Below the pieces are notes generated by a model. The model ran no database searches and was not told where the DNA came from. It worked only from the letters and a program-made list of their open reading frames with translations. Shown here in pieces: positions 1 to 11,539 of a stretch of 64,000 bases of DNA (position 1 is the stretch's first letter; each line of letters starts with the position of its first letter). Made by a program: the position numbers and the translations under genes. Source of the stretch: Aradus depressus (Eukaryota > Arthropoda > Insecta > Hemiptera > Aradidae); assembly GCA_963662175.1 (NCBI GenBank), contig OY759220.1, positions 45,356,136-45,420,135 of the forward strand, written 5' to 3'.

Positions 1-1435
1 TATTATCTTCAACAGGAAACGAAGTGATTATTATTTGACAATTGTTTAGATCGCAAATTGAAGTTTAGAATATTGTATATATGTATATTAATACAATTTT
101 TAAACGGGAGTGATGTATATAAAAGCAACTTGGTTGAAACTTATCATAAAAATGTCCATAATAGTTGAAAAAATAAAACTACTGTTTCGGTCTCTGAATA
201 ATAAATTTATTTATTTTTTATATTATTAATTTATTGTATGTGAATATGCATGTTGGTGTATATATTTGTTTAAAAGTTTATAAACCTGTATACTATATAA
301 TTATATGATATGTGAATTAACATTGAATTTTTTATATCTAAATGTGGCCATTTGCATTTTATTCAAAATAGTTGATTTAAAAACTAAGATTTATTTATTC
401 ACACTTAAATAAACCCTCAAAACAATTTCGCTATTTAAAAAAAATATATATTTGTTAGGATAAGAAACAAAAAATTGTTGTCTGTGAAATTAACAAATTA
501 CAAAACCAACATTGCATATATACTCGTATTTTTATTGAAAATTTGTTATTATTGATTTATTCCAAGTTGAGATGTGAGTCAATGTGAGTGAGACTATCAA
601 TGTAACGTTGCCAGTGGTTCGAGGGAGTGTGAGAGACCTTGGGATGGGAGGTGCGCGGCCTCACATCTCGAATTGAAGTAAACCAACTATCCAAACTAGT
701 GAAGTAAGCTGCAAATAAACTTATCCATCGTCCTTTTTCTTTCTATTTTATTTTTTTCTCTTGAAATTTGTATTGATGTTTGATATTAAATTATGACAGA
801 AATTAATTAGTCTTAATGTAAATATTTATTTTTTCTAATAAAAAAATTAAAATAAATAAAAAAAAGTTGAAAAGAAAGGAGTTACCGCCAACAATAGCTA
901 TCAGCTGAAGCCCCATCTGATGATAATAATTGTTAAAAATATAATATTTATTATACTAGTCTGCTTATTTTATTCCTATAATATCCGTACAAATAATAAT
1001 TATATTTATTATTGTGAAACCTACTAGGCCAAACCACATCCATAATTTCAAAATTTTATTCTTTACATGTTTAATGCAACAGTTTGAACCAAAGAGTGTT
1101 TTTATATTTACCATGTTCAAATATTGTTTATTAATTATTATAAATACATGTATTTATAATTGTGGTAGTCGATTGTATTTTAAAGTACTATAAGATTTTA
1201 TTAACTGTGTTTAAATAAAATTTTAAAAAAGAATATCTGCTGAGTGTATTTAAATCAATTTTCTCAATTAATTGTACAACAAAGAAAATAAAGTGATACA
1301 GAATATGTAGGTTTGAGAGCAAAATGTTGCGGAAACTCAAGAAAATTTAATTTCTCTGAATAGGCCAAGAAGATTATGAAGGGGACAATTCTCAACATTA
1401 TATTATATTTATTAATTTGCGACAGTTCTTCTACA
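1..1435. other. AT-rich intergenic sequence, no gene seen
   Basis: I see no coding pattern. At 560-680 a GC-richer block is flanked by the inverted words GAGATGTGAG and CTCACATCTC, possibly a short foldback remnant. Confidence 0.5.
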
Positions 1436-1652
1436 TATCGCACCCGTCGTAGAATAAAGGTACAACTCAAAAATTGAATTTTTGGGGAAATCAACATTAA
1501 TGTTTTTAATGAGCAAAATGTGATGACAAACTCGTGGTGGCCAATGACAAATGCGGACATAGCCAAAAGTGTTGAACAAAAACTTTAATGTTGATTTCCC
1601 AACAAATTCAATTTTTGACTTGTACCTTTATTCTACGACGGTTGCGATATAT
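1436..1652. mobile_element. Foldback element with about 70-bp inverted arms
   Basis: The left arm (about 1436-1507) begins TATCGCACCCGTCGTAGAAT. The right arm (about 1577-1652) is its near-perfect reverse complement, ending GACGGTTGCGATATA. About 70 bp lie between. It looks like a short foldback or MITE. No transposase and no clear target duplication are seen. Confidence 0.6.
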
Positions 1653-1676
1653 TTTAATCTGAGAGATGAATAAAAA

Positions 1677-1869
1677 ACCTTGAGCAGTCCGTAGTTTGTT
1701 AAGTGATGGTCCCGAGCCTGTACCATGTCAGTTACTCAAGGTAACTAAACCTGGATAGGCAAAATTTAGGATTCTCAGAGTGAAGTCGGGCTACCAGAAC
1801 CATGAAAGAGCTCTCAGGTAGTAGGCGATATAACCTCGTTAAACTTAAAGCCCGGGCATGAGTCACAAC
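1677..1869 (+). mobile_element. tRNA-derived SINE, 5'-truncated copy
   Basis: It matches the body and tail of the window's main SINE: TGGTCCCGAGCCTGTACCATGTCAG, then GTAGGCGATA and the terminal GCCCGGGCATGAGTCA. The tRNA-like head is missing. Confidence 0.75.
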
Positions 1870-2746
1870 GTGTTTTTGCCTTATTCAAAATATAATACCT
1901 CAGGCTGGAAAACATCGCTTAACGTCTTATAAGACAGCGTAATCAACGGTTTTTTTATTTCCAATTAAAAAAAAAAATAGCCTCTTTGATGCCTTTGGCT
2001 TGGACATTTTAAATTTCTTTCTGATGCTGTTCCAAACATTCCACTGGACCTCACACTATTTTTGCCTATTGGTTTGTCTCTGTAAACGCGAGGATCGACT
2101 AAACATTTGATGATATTATCTTTAAATCCTCGTACACACTATGCCACCTATCGCGAAATTCGAATTAGAATATCTATTCTATAAAATGGCACCCACGTAC
2201 GCCTCCTTTACAACAATTTTTAATTTGAACAGGATAAAGGAATATACACACACTAAGGAATATAATCAGTTCAATACTTAATTTTCAATTTTTTTACTTA
2301 TCAATTGGCAATCCAAAATTGTCATTGAGAAATCTGATTCATTGTATTTTTTCCATAAATTTTGCGTGACCGAAACAACACCCTAATTACAATTTATTAA
2401 ATAAAGTAAGACCGTTTGAAATTCAATATAAAATTATATTAAAATAAATTTAAAGAAATATAAATAGAAAATGAGGCTCATTGAGTTTTTTTTTCTCTAC
2501 GTTTTCCTCTGGGAAGAGCAAATTTCGCGAACATAAAGACTGAAAAATTGGATAATTAGTACATGTATTCCATAAAAATATTGAATACGTGTTTTGATAT
2601 ACTTTTTTTGGTTAACCTGTATGTTTTTTTTTTTTTTCCTTTTTAAAGAACAATAAACAATTTCTAATGTTTTTGATTTACTTTATTATTCTTTGTTTTC
2701 TAAGAACAATATACACATTACTATTTTGTTATTTAATGGTATAAAG

Positions 2747-3497
2747 CTGGGATCTGCAACTCGAGGGCCCTTTGACCTCCTGCGCTGCTGGGAGGGTTCT
2801 ACATTTTTTTGAATTTTTAGAAAAAAAAAAGTGGATTTAATCTGTGAAAAAGAGTAGAGGCCAAGGTTTTGTAGAGTAGAGGGTTGTCCGGTGGAAGGGG
2901 AAGCCTCACTGTGACGTCACCCAGTTCACAACTAAATCAAGCTTTCCTTCATCATCTCTTCCTTAACAGCTTTATTTTATGATTGTTTATAAATATAATT
3001 ATTTCGTATTACCCTGAAAATGGCCCCTATTTCCGCGTGCTTGTCTACTGAGCTCAAGATTGCGAGTTCGAAACACGGCCGAGGCCCTTAGGTATTTTAT
3101 CTGGTAGGTGAAACAACCACGACCACATCGCCCTTTGGATGGAACGTTAAGGTCCCGAGCTTGTACGATGTCAGGTACTCGTTAAAGACCCCTACTCTAT
3201 GTAACTAGACATCGGTAGGCAAAATTTTGGACTCCCATTGTAGAGTCAGGCTCATGTTCACAGAGCAACAAAAAAGCGCTCTGGTAGTAGGCGATATTCC
3301 TTTGTAATTAGCAAGCGGAAAAGGACCTCCGAGTCATGTATTATCTCTTGTGTAAGCTCGGATGTTCGTATTAGAATTGGGTTATTGAGTCATAATGTTT
3401 GCCTCCTTAGTACCTATTATTTAACTAATTTTATTTCGATATACTGCCCCCACTTACTATCTAAGCCCGACAATTGCAAACAGGTTGCCGATCCCTG
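2747..3497. mobile_element. Non-autonomous hAT-like element
   Basis: The left end CTGGGATCTGCAACTCGAG and the right end (complement) CAGGGATCGGCAACC form inverted termini of the CAGGGGTCGGCAACC type common in hAT elements. The flanking octamers gtataaag and ctatgaac are only partly alike, so the target duplication has decayed or is absent. There is no transposase; a SINE is inserted in its interior. Confidence 0.55.
3022..3320 (+). mobile_element. tRNA-derived SINE nested in the hAT-like element
   Basis: The head has CTACTGAGCTCAAGATTGCG and GAGTTCGAAACACGGCC (box-B like). The body has GATGTCAGGTACTCGTTAAAG, and it ends GGTAGTAGGCGATAT. It is diverged and lacks the usual GCCCGGGCATGAGTCA tail. 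Confidence 0.75.
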
Positions 3498-4768
3498 CTA
3501 TGAACAATTAAATGACTGGTCCAGATCAATATTTAATATAAAATTATAACAGATAATAAATATACCACTCATAAATCGTTCATTTGTAGAGATATGTATA
3601 CTAAGTATAAAAAATATATATATATATATATATAAATAATAATAAGGAAATAAAGTATCGCTTGTTATATAATAATTTATTTATGTTTCTATATGTATTT
3701 ATTTACTTAATTCACAAAATGTTGTCATTAAGATAATTTATTTATAATATATATTCGTAAGAGTATGTCTATTCATAATACATATATTTTTAATATTTTG
3801 TTGTATATTTTTAAATAAATATTTATTTATTTATAAATATAAACGTATATTTAACAGTTTTAATTTAGTTTTGAATATAATAATAGTGTTTTTTTTTACT
3901 AAGTGTTTTACATTTGTTAAAACATTCCTTTTAGGAAAAAACTAAAAGTGATAACAAAAAATAAAGTTATATTGTTAACATACAAAAAAGGGCAGTGATT
4001 CAGTGTGTAAATTATACATATTTAAATGTATTATTGTAAATACATATAGTAATTTTGATTTAAGCATTATATATTTATTGGACTGATATTACAAGTTATG
4101 GTAATATAAATTTCACTTATATTTATATTTTTTTTACCTCTTAGTTTATAACTTCCTTGGCCGACAATTTCTTTTTATTTACTTTTTCCCCCTCCGTTTT
4201 AATATATTTGTTATTATTTTGCGCAATTTAATTTTGCATTGAATTAGTTTCTAGTCACGCTGGTTTTATTTATTATTATTTTATTTATTTCTGAAATTAG
4301 ATATTTTCATACTCAGTTTCTATTTGTTATAAAACTAGTGTGCATTTATTGAATTGGTGACTGGGAAAGGTTCAAAATACGCTTTGTTCTTGTAAGTTGT
4401 TGTTTCCCGCCGTTTGCGAACTTTCTACACTTTTAAAATCAGTTAATTATTCTGAATCTTCATTCTAGGTTGACCAATTTTGAAGTTAGCGAAGGGGTTC
4501 GTTCGTATAGGACAGCTCGATAGACACTACGTGTATCTATTGTTTAAAAGGAAACACTATCTCGAACTCCAGGTTTATTTGATGGACGCTATAAAGACAT
4601 TCGAGGTGCGTGTCCAAGATCGTATCACAACTTTCCACTCATCGTTGATATAGCTAGACTGAATTGCGGATGTGGTAGACCAGCTTTGAAACTAATTGAA
4701 TTGCATCATTTGTGAGGTTATTGGTCACAACGTAAATGTGAATACATTAGGATATTATAAAGTTTGTT
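3498..4768. other. AT-rich intergenic sequence, no gene seen
   Basis: It consists of simple TA and ATTT-rich sequence with short microsatellites (TA run at about 3615-3634). No gene or repeat family is recognised. Confidence 0.5.
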
Positions 4769-5032
4769 GTGACTCATGTCTGGGCTTTACCTACGTCATA
4801 TCGCTCTGGTGGACATGAGAGCGACTCTATCGTCTGAAGTCCTAAATGTTGCCTAACATAAATTATCCATATATCCCTAGGGTAGGGATCTAATCGTACA
4901 GACTCGGGATCGTCGCTTAACGTCCCATCCGAAGGACAACGTGCTCAAGGTTTTTTCACCTCTCAAATAAATTTTGTAGCCACGATTTGGAGCCCTATAA
5001 GCAAACACACTAGCTCTGAGCTACCGACGCCC
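4769..5032 (-). mobile_element. tRNA-derived SINE, diverged
   Basis: In reverse it reads head GGCGTCGGTAGCTCAGAGCTA, centre GTTGTCCTTCGGATGGGACG, and tail CCAGACATGAGTCACAAC. It is internally shortened. Confidence 0.75.
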
Positions 5033-5941
5033 TTACTTATCACTTTCACTTCTACATTTCACTCTAAATCCTTAAATTGGTCCTGAATAATAATTCGAAA
5101 AAATATCCGTTTATTCATCCAAGATATATATATATTTTTAATAAGACAATTTTTCTTCAAGATTGTTTGATTTGTAAGTGATTAACAGCCAAAAGTATTT
5201 TCATAAAAAATAATAATTTGTTACCGATATACTCTCACCTGCTGTATTATTATGTAATAGTATTTATTTATTATATGTGACAATATTTTTCTTCTGGGAA
5301 CAAAGTTTTAAATTCATCGCTTGCACGAGCACTGCGCCCCAAGTCCATTTATTTCTGTTTTTTAAAAATAATTTAACAAAAACATTTCGAAAATGTAAAT
5401 TTACTCCCTTTTTTTAATAAGTCTTTATAAGCATTGGCTGGAGGCAGTTTTGGATTGAAAATAAATGAATAGCCATGTCTCATATATGTATCTGTGTATC
5501 TTATTATATAAAAATATTGTAATTAAAAAAAAAAAATCTTCACTGGAAATTTTGAAAAAAGGAATTAAATATAAATAATAAAGAAAATGGCAGGATCCAT
5601 TCTTTTTCTTTAAAATACTGCTTTTCAAATTTTTGTGTTTTAGAAATAATAATATCAAAAGATGAATTTCAATAACAGTAGTCTGTGATTTCATTATTTA
5701 TAAAAGAAAAATATTTCAATTCAAAAATATAATTTTATAGTGTAATATATTTATCATTTGAAGAAAACCCTGTCTAATTTATATTAAGTTAATTTTAATT
5801 TATAAACAAAATGTATAAAAAAATAGTTGAATCATTTAATTGAAATATAAAATAATAAATCCCCCCCTCCCTAGGATCAGATGATAAAATGTGTTGACTT
5901 TTAAATCCATTCTCTCCGCAACTCATCATTAATAAAAATAT

Positions 5942-5946
<5 letters not shown>
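5033..5946. other. AT-rich intergenic sequence, no gene seen
   Basis: I see no coding pattern or known repeat apart from homopolymer runs. A 33-base T run follows at 5947-5979. Confidence 0.5.
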
Positions 5947-5979
<33 letters not shown>

Positions 5980-5982
<3 letters not shown>

Positions 5983-6144
5983 ACCTGACTACCTCTGTTA
6001 GTCATCCAATCCGACTATCTGACTACCTCTGTTAGTCATCCAATCCGACTACCTCTGTTAGTCATCCAATCCGACTATCTGACTACCTCTGTTAGTCATC
6101 CAATCCGACTATCTGACTACCTCTGTTAGTCATCCAATCCGACT
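5980..6144. repeat. Minisatellite of CTACCTCTGTTAGTCATCCAATCCGA units
   Basis: Four copies of CTACCTCTGTTAGTCATCC are spaced 27-37 bp apart. Some units carry an extra CTATCTGA insert. The array directly follows a 33-base poly(T), suggesting expansion next to a retroposon tail. Confidence 0.85.
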
Positions 6145-7895
6145 TCAAACCCGCCCCCTGCTCCTCTTTTGCCTTGATTGTAATAATTTTATTTGTGTAA
6201 AGAATTAACAGTAAAATATTTTACAAATACAATTTATTATTGCTTTAAATAAAATATTGAGAATATTTTCAGTTTGTTCATCTTGGTCTATAATAAAGTT
6301 GTTGTGGATTCCGTGATATCTGCAGTAATCGTGGTACATGTATAACGGATTATCTGTTAACTTTTAGGTTGGCTCCAGACAGGTGGATGTTAAGCCCATC
6401 GCTGACATTGACTTTCGCCTTGGTTCTAAAATAAATATGAAAAAAAGAAACAGATGCTTTAAACTGATTCTTTTCCTATTGTCTTCTTACTTCCGAACTC
6501 TTGTCAATGTGTCCCTTTATAATACCAACGTTATCCTTCAATATTGTTACCGATATCTGCCGCTAAATGCAAAACAACACCAGTTATAAGGGTTTTAGAG
6601 TTAAGCCCCCCTCCCCTCCCATTTAGCTGAAACCTAATAGGTGTCTTCCTTATGGTGTTTCGTGTCGTACTGTCTGGAGTTTTACAGAAGACATTGGTAG
6701 GAGAAGCGCTATAAAATGTGTGGACTTTTGTTGTCTAAAAGGGTCTGAGACAGGTCTTAGCCAACTTGCGGCTTGGCAACGTCACATCATCAAACTCTTC
6801 GATTATCTTAAAGGAAATGTCTTGTAAATCCTCCTAAATCTCGAATCTGTGATTGTTTTGTGTAATTAGGAAGGGATAAGGGATTCATAACTATGCAATT
6901 TTTATCAAAATATTTTCATTTCTTCAGTTTCTGTGTGACCTTTTCCCATTTGATTTCCCAAAGCGTTTTGATTATAGAATGTGCTCTTTATTACAAGAGA
7001 GGCAGATCTTCTCACTTGGTCCCTGTTTCAAATTTTAAAAAAACCGGAGTAAATGAGATAAGTCGTCAGAGAGTAGAGAAAGAGCAGCTTATGAACATTG
7101 ACTTTATTATACAGCAGAGATGTGTTTTGTATACATTCATATTATTATATGTCCAATACTTGTTATATATTAAAGAAATATTTTATATTTATATATATGT
7201 ATGGTTATGCTGTAATTTCTACTGTAATTATATAATAAAGTAACCAGGGTTGTTCTATTATTATTTTTTGAAAATTAAATTAAAATTAACTTTTATTCCT
7301 GTAAAAAGTTATATTTATTATTCTTTCGAAAATAACTGTTGAGAAACATGGATAAATAAGTGTATATGGACCCATTTTATATTTGTAGCTAGAATTGATT
7401 ATTTATTGTGTATACAACAACCTACATATGATGTTTATTAAAAATATTTCCTATAATTAGAAATATCTATTGTCCAAAGTGAACCTAAATATTATGAGAA
7501 AAATAAAAATAAATTATTTGAAATTTCATTCTTTTGTTTTCATTTATATCGAGTGATTGATGAATATGGTGACATGACAAGTTGGTCATATTTTCAACCA
7601 TTTTTTGACCGAAAGTCGTATTTCTGACCTTTTCGTCAATTTGAGTAGGTAATTTAATCTCATTTTCGGTAAGAGCTTTAAATTCTCTGTAAGATAGCAA
7701 TAGAGAGTTTCCTATAATCTTTCGAAAGTTTGGGTCAATAAGTCTTGATCGCAACTGCCTAAAAATTTTATTTATTAAAATTATTTCTCTAATTGACGAG
7801 AAGATAAAATATGTGATCCGTCGGTCAAAAATCGTGTTTAGCCAAAAAAAACAAAAAACAATAGGCCAATGGATGAAAAAGGCAAAATTTAAGAC
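6145..7895. other. Intergenic sequence, no supportable gene
   Basis: Frames of 68 to 138 codons occur, including 7901-7485 on the minus strand, but none shows a motif, splice logic or codon bias that I can recognise. A GC-richer stretch at 6360-6800 could be an old repeat. Confidence 0.4.
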
Positions 7896-8335
7896 GCCCA
7901 TATAGAGCCGGGTTCATGTCCTCCAGAGCGAAGAAATTAAGCGATATGACCTCGTAGTAAGGCCCGGGCATGAGTCAACCCTCAAATTAAGCGGTATGAC
8001 CTCGTAGTAAGGCCCGGGCATGAGTCAACCCTCAAATTAAGCGATATGACCTCGTAGTAAGGCCGGGCATGAGTCAACCCTCAAATTAAGCGGTATGACC
8101 TCGTAGTAAGGCCCGGGCATGAGTCAACCCTCAAATTAAGCGATATGACCTCGTAGTAAGGCCCGGTCATGAATCAACCCTCAAATTTAGCGGTATGACC
8201 TCGTAGTAAGGCCCGGGCATGAGTCAACCCTCAAATTTAGCGGTATGACCTCGTAGTAAGGCCGGGCATGAGTCAACCCTCAAATTAAGCGATATGACCT
8301 CGTAGTAAGGCCGGGCATGAGTCAACCCTCAAATT
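7896..8335 (+). repeat. 50-bp minisatellite grown from the SINE 3' end, 8 units
   Basis: It starts as a normal SINE tail (AGAGCCGGGTTCATGTCCTCCAG). The last segment, CGATATGACCTCGTAGTAAG, GCCCGGGCATGAGTCA and ACCCTCAAATTAAG, then repeats in units starting at 7942, 7992, 8042, 8091, 8141, 8191, 8241 and 8290. Units are 49-50 bp. CGATATGACC and CGGTATGACC variants alternate. Confidence 0.9.
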
Positions 8336-8609
8336 GACTTTTCTTCTTTTCAGTATTAAAAATGAATGTCACTGATTTGAACTAACATTAACAGAACATA
8401 GGAATGAGATGATATTCACGAGTTCTACTTAGGTCATAACAAATGTTTACTTATCCGTGAAAACTGCTCTAAAAGACGGATAAAAGATAAAAAAAAAAAG
8501 CTAGAATTATTTGTAATCAACTAAGTAAGTTTTCACTCTCCTTATGAAGTATTTTCCCCTCGGCGAGTTAAGACTGAAAATCAAATATTAATCAAACAAA
8601 AGTAACTTT

Positions 8610-8955
8610 TTAAAAAAATATAAGAGAATGCGAAACACAGGTTCGACCAATTTCGTACACTTTCAATTTGCGATAAACCAAAAAAAAATTTATTTTCTAG
8701 TTATAGTTCGCTATGCTTCAGGCAGATGAACCAATATTACTGTATAGAAGTGATATTTTAAGAAAATATAAGACAATTCAAAACACAGGTTCGACCTATC
8801 TCGAATATTTCGTCCACGTTCAAATTGCGATAGACCATAAAAAATGTTATGTTCTAGATATAGTTCACTAAGCTTAAGGCAGATGAACAAATATTCAAGA
8901 ATGTATAGAAGAGATTTTTTAAGAAAATATAAGAGAATGCAAAACACAAGTTGTA
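8610..8955. repeat. Imperfect tandem repeat, about 150-bp unit, 2.2 copies
   Basis: The marker AAAATATAAGAGAATGC plus AAACACAGGTTCGACC recurs near 8613, 8762 and 8924. TATAGTTCRCTA followed by GGCAGATGAAC also recurs in each unit. The copies are well diverged. Origin is unknown. Confidence 0.7.
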
Positions 8956-9174
8956 AGTTACACAAGTGAGTTGGATCCAAACTAAGTCTTACATTTTCTC
9001 TATTGCTATTTTAGTAAGAACGAACCAAAACATACTTTTCATCTCCACTTGAGGTAACCTTTCTCTCAATAGATTACTTATATGTGTACTTCTCATTCGT
9101 TTCGACACATTCGTACAGTTAAGCTCCCCCCTCCTTGGCATATTAAGCTGAAAGGCGTGCTTAAGGTTGTTCAC

Positions 9175-9215
9175 CTCCTAAGCCTCGGCCGGGTTTCGAA
9201 CCCGCAATCATGAGA
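9175..9215 (-). repeat. Short SINE head fragment
   Basis: In reverse it reads GCGGGTTCGAAACCCGGCCG followed by AGGC, the box-B region of the SINE tRNA-like head. The rest of the element is absent. Confidence 0.55.
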
Positions 9216-10600
9216 GCTATATCGTGTATATATATCCATTTTATGAATTTAATTTAAACAACTTTTTTTTTCTTCAATTTTGATTCGTGCGTTAAAAAAC
9301 ATGAAATTTCGGCGAAAACTCAACAAAGATCTTTGAATGATTCCAGCGCATCGATGAGGTGAAGTGAAATAGAAAAGCATCCGCAAAGATAGTGCCTATC
9401 ATGTTCTTTTTGAAAAACATTCAAAAGAAATACAATTTGGAACTTTCAAAAGAACTTCTAATTTCATCGAACTCTAGGTCCATCTTTAATAAATCAGTTA
9501 AAATAAATAATCGCAAAACACTTCAATCAAGTTGGGTTTAAAACTATTGAAAATTTGATAATTATTTGAATATGTTGCGAAATCGAAGTTCTTGATTTGA
9601 GGTTCCCAAAATATCCAATTTAGCTAAGCTGCCACACTGAGTCATCAGCAAAACGATAAAATACATCAATTGAAGTGTAAGGTACTTCTAAAGAATGTAC
9701 AAAGTTTCGTATTTATCAGTATTTATTCAATAGTAAAATAATGAATACAATTAATTATATAAAATTGTTTTATAAAATATTCTAGACTAAAATTTCAAAT
9801 TTTTTAAAAATAATAAAGAAGAAAAACACATCTCTTAAACTAAAACAAAATCACTCAGTAATTCAAAAACCCCAACATCAAATAACCAAAAGTTGTTTTT
9901 AAAATGTCTTCAAACATGTTATTTATCATAATTACATATATAATTCACATAAAAATACAACATGATTTTGATCTCTTCCCTGTATAACATTTATCGAGAT
10001 CTTTACACCATAAATGAGAAATTAGAAATTGTTCACTAATTTTAGCCCATTTTAATGGAATCTTTTACCAATCATAAAGATAAAAATGGAATTCATACAA
10101 CTTAGAAATGAATTAGAAAATTGAAAAATTAATTTAATTTTTTATAATCTTCTACATTTTAGTTATGAATTAATTATTCAACTTTAACACTTCGAAAAGG
10201 TTATTTAAAAAAATATATAAATTATATAATTATTTAATATGAAACGGTTTACAAGGTGGAATGAATCGTAAAACTTATTATAATACAAAAAATAATTATG
10301 ATAAATGAGACAGAAAAAAAAAAAAAAAATACATTAATAGTTGTTAATAATTATGTTTAAAAAAATCATTCAAAAAGCATTGCAGCCCACACCACTAATG
10401 TCATTCAACAAAAATAATAAGACAATTTGAATTGGAGTTAACATGAAAACTTACAATTCTTCAGGTTTTTTCAATAGAAGAAAAAAAAATAAATAAAAAA
10501 CATACAACAAATAAAGATACAGGAAAAACTTCGAATCTCATGAAGATAAATTCGGAAATGATAGAAAGGCCTAAACATTACTAAATGAAGTGTACATGTA
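9216..10600. other. AT-rich sequence downstream of SRSF1, no gene seen
   Basis: No coding pattern. If the 3'-UTR intron at 10841-11128 is real, SRSF1 transcripts could extend into the right edge of this stretch. Confidence 0.4.
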
Positions 10601-10840
10601 CGAGGTGAGTGAGCCAATCGACTGCATCAACAACTCACTTTAATTGTTGCTTCTCTTAACGTATCTGTATTGTTATATTTTGAATTGTCTTTTAAAGAGA
10701 AACCTCTTCAATGTTTGTTTCGAAACGGTACGCGCATCCACCAAAAAAACAGTTGACATTATAATGATGGGGGGCACGAGATGCATCGTACTTCTATCCT
10801 GAGAATTAAATGTAGTATAGAGCCAGTTAATGGTGAAAAG

Positions 10841-11128
10841 CTGGGGAGAGAGAAGGCGAGCTAAGTAGGAGAGCAGCGTTGTCAAGATGTGCACCCCAGG
10901 GACACGCCCTTTCCCTGTCTGCTCATTCAACAGCTCTACACTAAACTGAATCATTCTAAAAAATGACATCCCACAACCGTTAGTCAAAATAATTATGACT
11001 TGCTCGTCTAATTGTGATCAGAATTCGGAAGTTTATTTAAAAGGCAATTTCAAATAAAAAATAAAGAATTAATCTTCTCTAACAAGACTCCATTTACAGT
11101 ACACACGGGGCCGGTTTAGCTGACTCAC
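10841..11128 (-). other. Possible intron in the SRSF1 3' UTR
   Basis: Downstream of the stop, on the minus strand, CCG|GTGAGTCA makes a strong 5' splice site at 11128. CTTCTCTCTCCCCAG makes a strong 3' splice site ending at 10841. The enclosed 288 bases would be a 3'-UTR intron more than 50 nt beyond the stop, the arrangement that triggers nonsense-mediated decay. SRSF1 in other animals controls its own level by 3'-UTR splicing. Use of these sites here is inferred from sequence only. Confidence 0.4.
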
Positions 11129-11302
11129 CGGATACACTTTTCTCTGATTTCTTCATATAAATATATTTATTTAATTATACAATATTGTTTGTAAAAGTCT
11201 TTTTTTTTTCTTCCTTCTTTATTCAAGCAAAAAACCAAACGTTTAACAATTAATATATAATACACCTTAGCTTGGTTCCTTGTCAGAAATAGAATAGTGT
11301 GT

Positions 11303-11539
11303 TTAGGTGCGTGATCGTGAGCGTGGAGACCGCGAGCGTGGGGAGCGTGACCGTGAACCAGATCTTGAGTAAGACCGACGGAAAGGCGAGTAGTTGGGGG
11401 AGGCACGACGGCGGGGAGAGTAGCTGCGACTCCTTGAACGTCCCCTGTCGCTGTACCGCTCGTCTTCAGAGCCGCCTCCCCCTCGACCGTAGCTGCCTCC
11501 AGCGTAGTCCTCTTTGACACGAATGTACGACGTTTCACC
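11303..11539 (-). CDS. SRSF1: SRSF1 exon 4 (pseudo-RRM end, RS domain, stop)
   Basis: It encodes residues 190-267. The acceptor is CACCAG|GGTGAAACG, so [12 protein letters not shown] joins as in other SRSF1 proteins. An acidic patch (SEDERYSD) precedes a compact RS domain of SR, SP and RS dipeptides ending RSRSRT. The TAA stop is at 11305-11303. Possible AATAAA signals on the minus strand lie at 11223-11218 and near 11169-11164. Overlapping open frames on both strands here are shadows of the biased RS codons. Confidence 0.93.
   Translation of the reverse strand, partial: GETSYIRVKEDYAGGSYGRGGGGSEDERYSDRGRSRSRSYSPRRRASPNYSPFRRSYSRSGSRSRSPRSRSPRSRSRT

Noticed and set aside
7485..7901. 138-codon minus-strand frame as a gene
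   Set aside because: I see no recognised motif, the composition is AT-driven, and it reads into SINE-derived sequence at its start.
11167..11538. Overlapping frames on both strands across the SRSF1 RS exon
   Set aside because: Shadows of arginine- and serine-rich codons. The splice-consistent frame is the one ending in RSRSRT.
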